Source: Mycoplasma leachii PG50 (lineage in GTDB: Bacteria > Bacillota_I > Bacilli_A > Mycoplasmatales > Mycoplasmataceae). From it: 64,000 bases of DNA. Of the stretch, positions 63,057-64,000 are shown piece after piece. The notes under the pieces were generated by a model. The model was not told the DNA's origin and did no database searches. It saw nothing but the letters and a program-made list of their open reading frames with translations. The first letter of the stretch is position 1, and each line of letters opens with the position of its first letter. Both the position numbers and the translations under genes were made by a program. The stretch is taken from the NCBI RefSeq assembly GCF_000183365.1, contig NC_014751.1:124001-188000 (forward strand). Direction: 5' to 3'.

Positions 63057-64000
63057 GTATTATATCGAAAAACAACCTTTTAAAAAAGCTTTATATCGTA
63101 GTATTAGAAAAGGTACTAATGAGATGTTAAATGCTTATAAAAATAGAAAAACTGTTGTTGAAATTCGTAATTTAGATATTGTTTATGGGTTTGGTGCAAA
63201 AGAATTTACTGCTATTAAAGATCTAAATTTAAATATTTATGATGGAGAGGTTCTAGGTTTAGTTGGTGAGTCTGGTTCTGGTAAATCAACTATTGGAAGA
63301 AGTATTATTGGTTTAACTCCACATAGTTTTGGTCAAATCAAAATACTAGATAGAATCGTTCCTAAAAACTTAGAAAAAACAAACAAATTTAGTAAAAAAT
63401 ATAAAGACATTATTAATTTTATGGTTAATAAAGTACAAATGATTTTCCAAGATCCTACTAATTCATTAAATCCTTTTAAAGATGTTAAGACTGTAGTTGG
63501 CGAAGGATTATCAAATACTAAAAACGCAAAATTAATTTATATTACAGATTTTGATGAAAAAGTTTATAACAATACTATTAGTCAAATTAAAGATTCTGAT
63601 AAATTGACTAACAAAATATTTGATTATGTTGATCAGATGACTAAGCTAACATATACACTAGACAATTCTTATAAAGTTGTATATGAAGACTTATTAAATG
63701 TCCTAAATAACTTAAAAGCAAATGATAAAGAATTTTACACTCCTATTTATAATAGATTAGTTGAATCTCAACTACAAAGACAAACTTTAATAAAACTTAG
63801 TGAAAAAGAATGTAAGCACCGTTTAATTATTGAAATTCTAAAACAAGTTGGACTTGATGAAAGTGTTTTATCAAGATATCCTTTAGAGTTTTCTGGTGGT
63901 CAACAACAACGTTTAGGAATTTGTAGATCTGTTGTTTTACGTCCTAAGTTATTGATTGCTGATGAACCAATTTCAGCTCTAGATGTTTCAATTCAAGCTC
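63049..64000 (+). CDS. oppF: Oligopeptide ABC transporter ATP-binding protein OppF (5' part)
   Basis: The gene runs off the right edge after 317 codons. It has an N-terminal extension of about 35 residues, Walker A VGESGSGKST, Q-loop MIFQDPTNSLNPF (Gln134), signature FSGGQQQRLG (Gln285) and the start of Walker B (LLIADEPISALDV). The distance between Q-loop and signature is about 150 residues, where OppF usually has about 55, so an insertion of roughly 90 residues rich in Asp, Lys and Asn sits in the helical subdomain. ATG after AGAGGTTA, within the end of oppD. Confidence 0.94.
   Translation, partial: MSKYYIEKQPFKKALYRSIRKGTNEMLNAYKNRKTVVEIRNLDIVYGFGAKEFTAIKDLNLNIYDGEVLGLVGESGSGKSTIGRSIIGLTPHSFGQIKILDRIVPKNLEKTNKFSKKYKDIINFMVNKVQMIFQDPTNSLNPFKDVKTVVGEGLSNTKNAKLIYITDFDEKVYNNTISQIKDSDKLTNKIFDYVDQMTKLTYTLDNSYKVVYEDLLNVLNNLKANDKEFYTPIYNRLVESQLQRQTLIKLSEKECKHRLIIEILKQVGLDESVLSRYPLEFSGGQQQRLGICRSVVLRPKLLIADEPISALDVSIQA

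Overview
The window is a stretch of a very AT-rich Mollicutes chromosome. UGA is read as Trp throughout: RpoB, RpoC, AtpA, MgtA, NrdE and others are continuous only if TGA codons are sense, and these codons sit at conserved Trp positions. Gene content and order, lipoproteins with DUF285 and DUF31 domains, a PDxFFG protein next to opp genes, and a glucose PTS EIICB point to the Mycoplasma mycoides/capricolum cluster. This species-level placement is inference. No tRNA, rRNA, CRISPR array or intact insertion sequence was seen.

Layout. 1-1055 is the end of a broken DUF285 lipoprotein gene. 1236-11284 carries the L10 leader, rplJ, rplL, an unrecognised gene overlapping rpoB, then rpoB and rpoC. 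11370-13564 is a DUF31 (trypsin-like, MIP-type) lipoprotein whose frame is broken at a TTTA repeat. Next come a rhodanese gene (minus strand), rpiB-glyA, upp, and the complete F1Fo ATP synthase operon (MG406/AtpI, a, c, b, delta, alpha, gamma, beta, epsilon; 16482-23375). A convergent membrane protein gene follows. A Mg2+-type P-ATPase (mgtA) is preceded by a translated leader ORF with two mutually exclusive hairpins. A decayed 350-base stretch separates it from minus-strand glk, a serine hydrolase, ptsG and a small membrane protein, then the secG-rnr-smpB-orf161 group. The nrdF-nrdI-nrdE operon (37-40 kb) is followed by a structured RNA with its own terminator, prs, pth, rplI-dnaB, a lipoprotein, an ECF S-component, cysS-rlmB, and rpmG-secE-nusG. 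The end holds a 1962-codon PDxFFG gene with a nonsense codon, then oppA-B-C-D-F, with oppF running off the window.

How it fits together. Most genes are housekeeping: transcription, translation, protein export, energy, nucleotide salvage and dNTP synthesis, as in a wall-less parasite living on imported sugars, peptides and vitamins. The accessory, surface-exposed genes (DUF285, DUF31, PDxFFG) are the ones that carry inactivating or switchable lesions. The most interesting observations are: (1) a leader-peptide/alternative-hairpin arrangement upstream of mgtA with an acidic-proline stretch, resembling in logic the enterobacterial MgtL system; (2) a possible phase-variable DUF31 protease; (3) an NrdF whose three metal-ligand glutamates are Val, Pro and Lys, as in metal-free class Ie R2; (4) an unassigned structured RNA between nrdE and prs; (5) a Cys-rich plus Lys/Ser/Thr-rich tail on PtsG.
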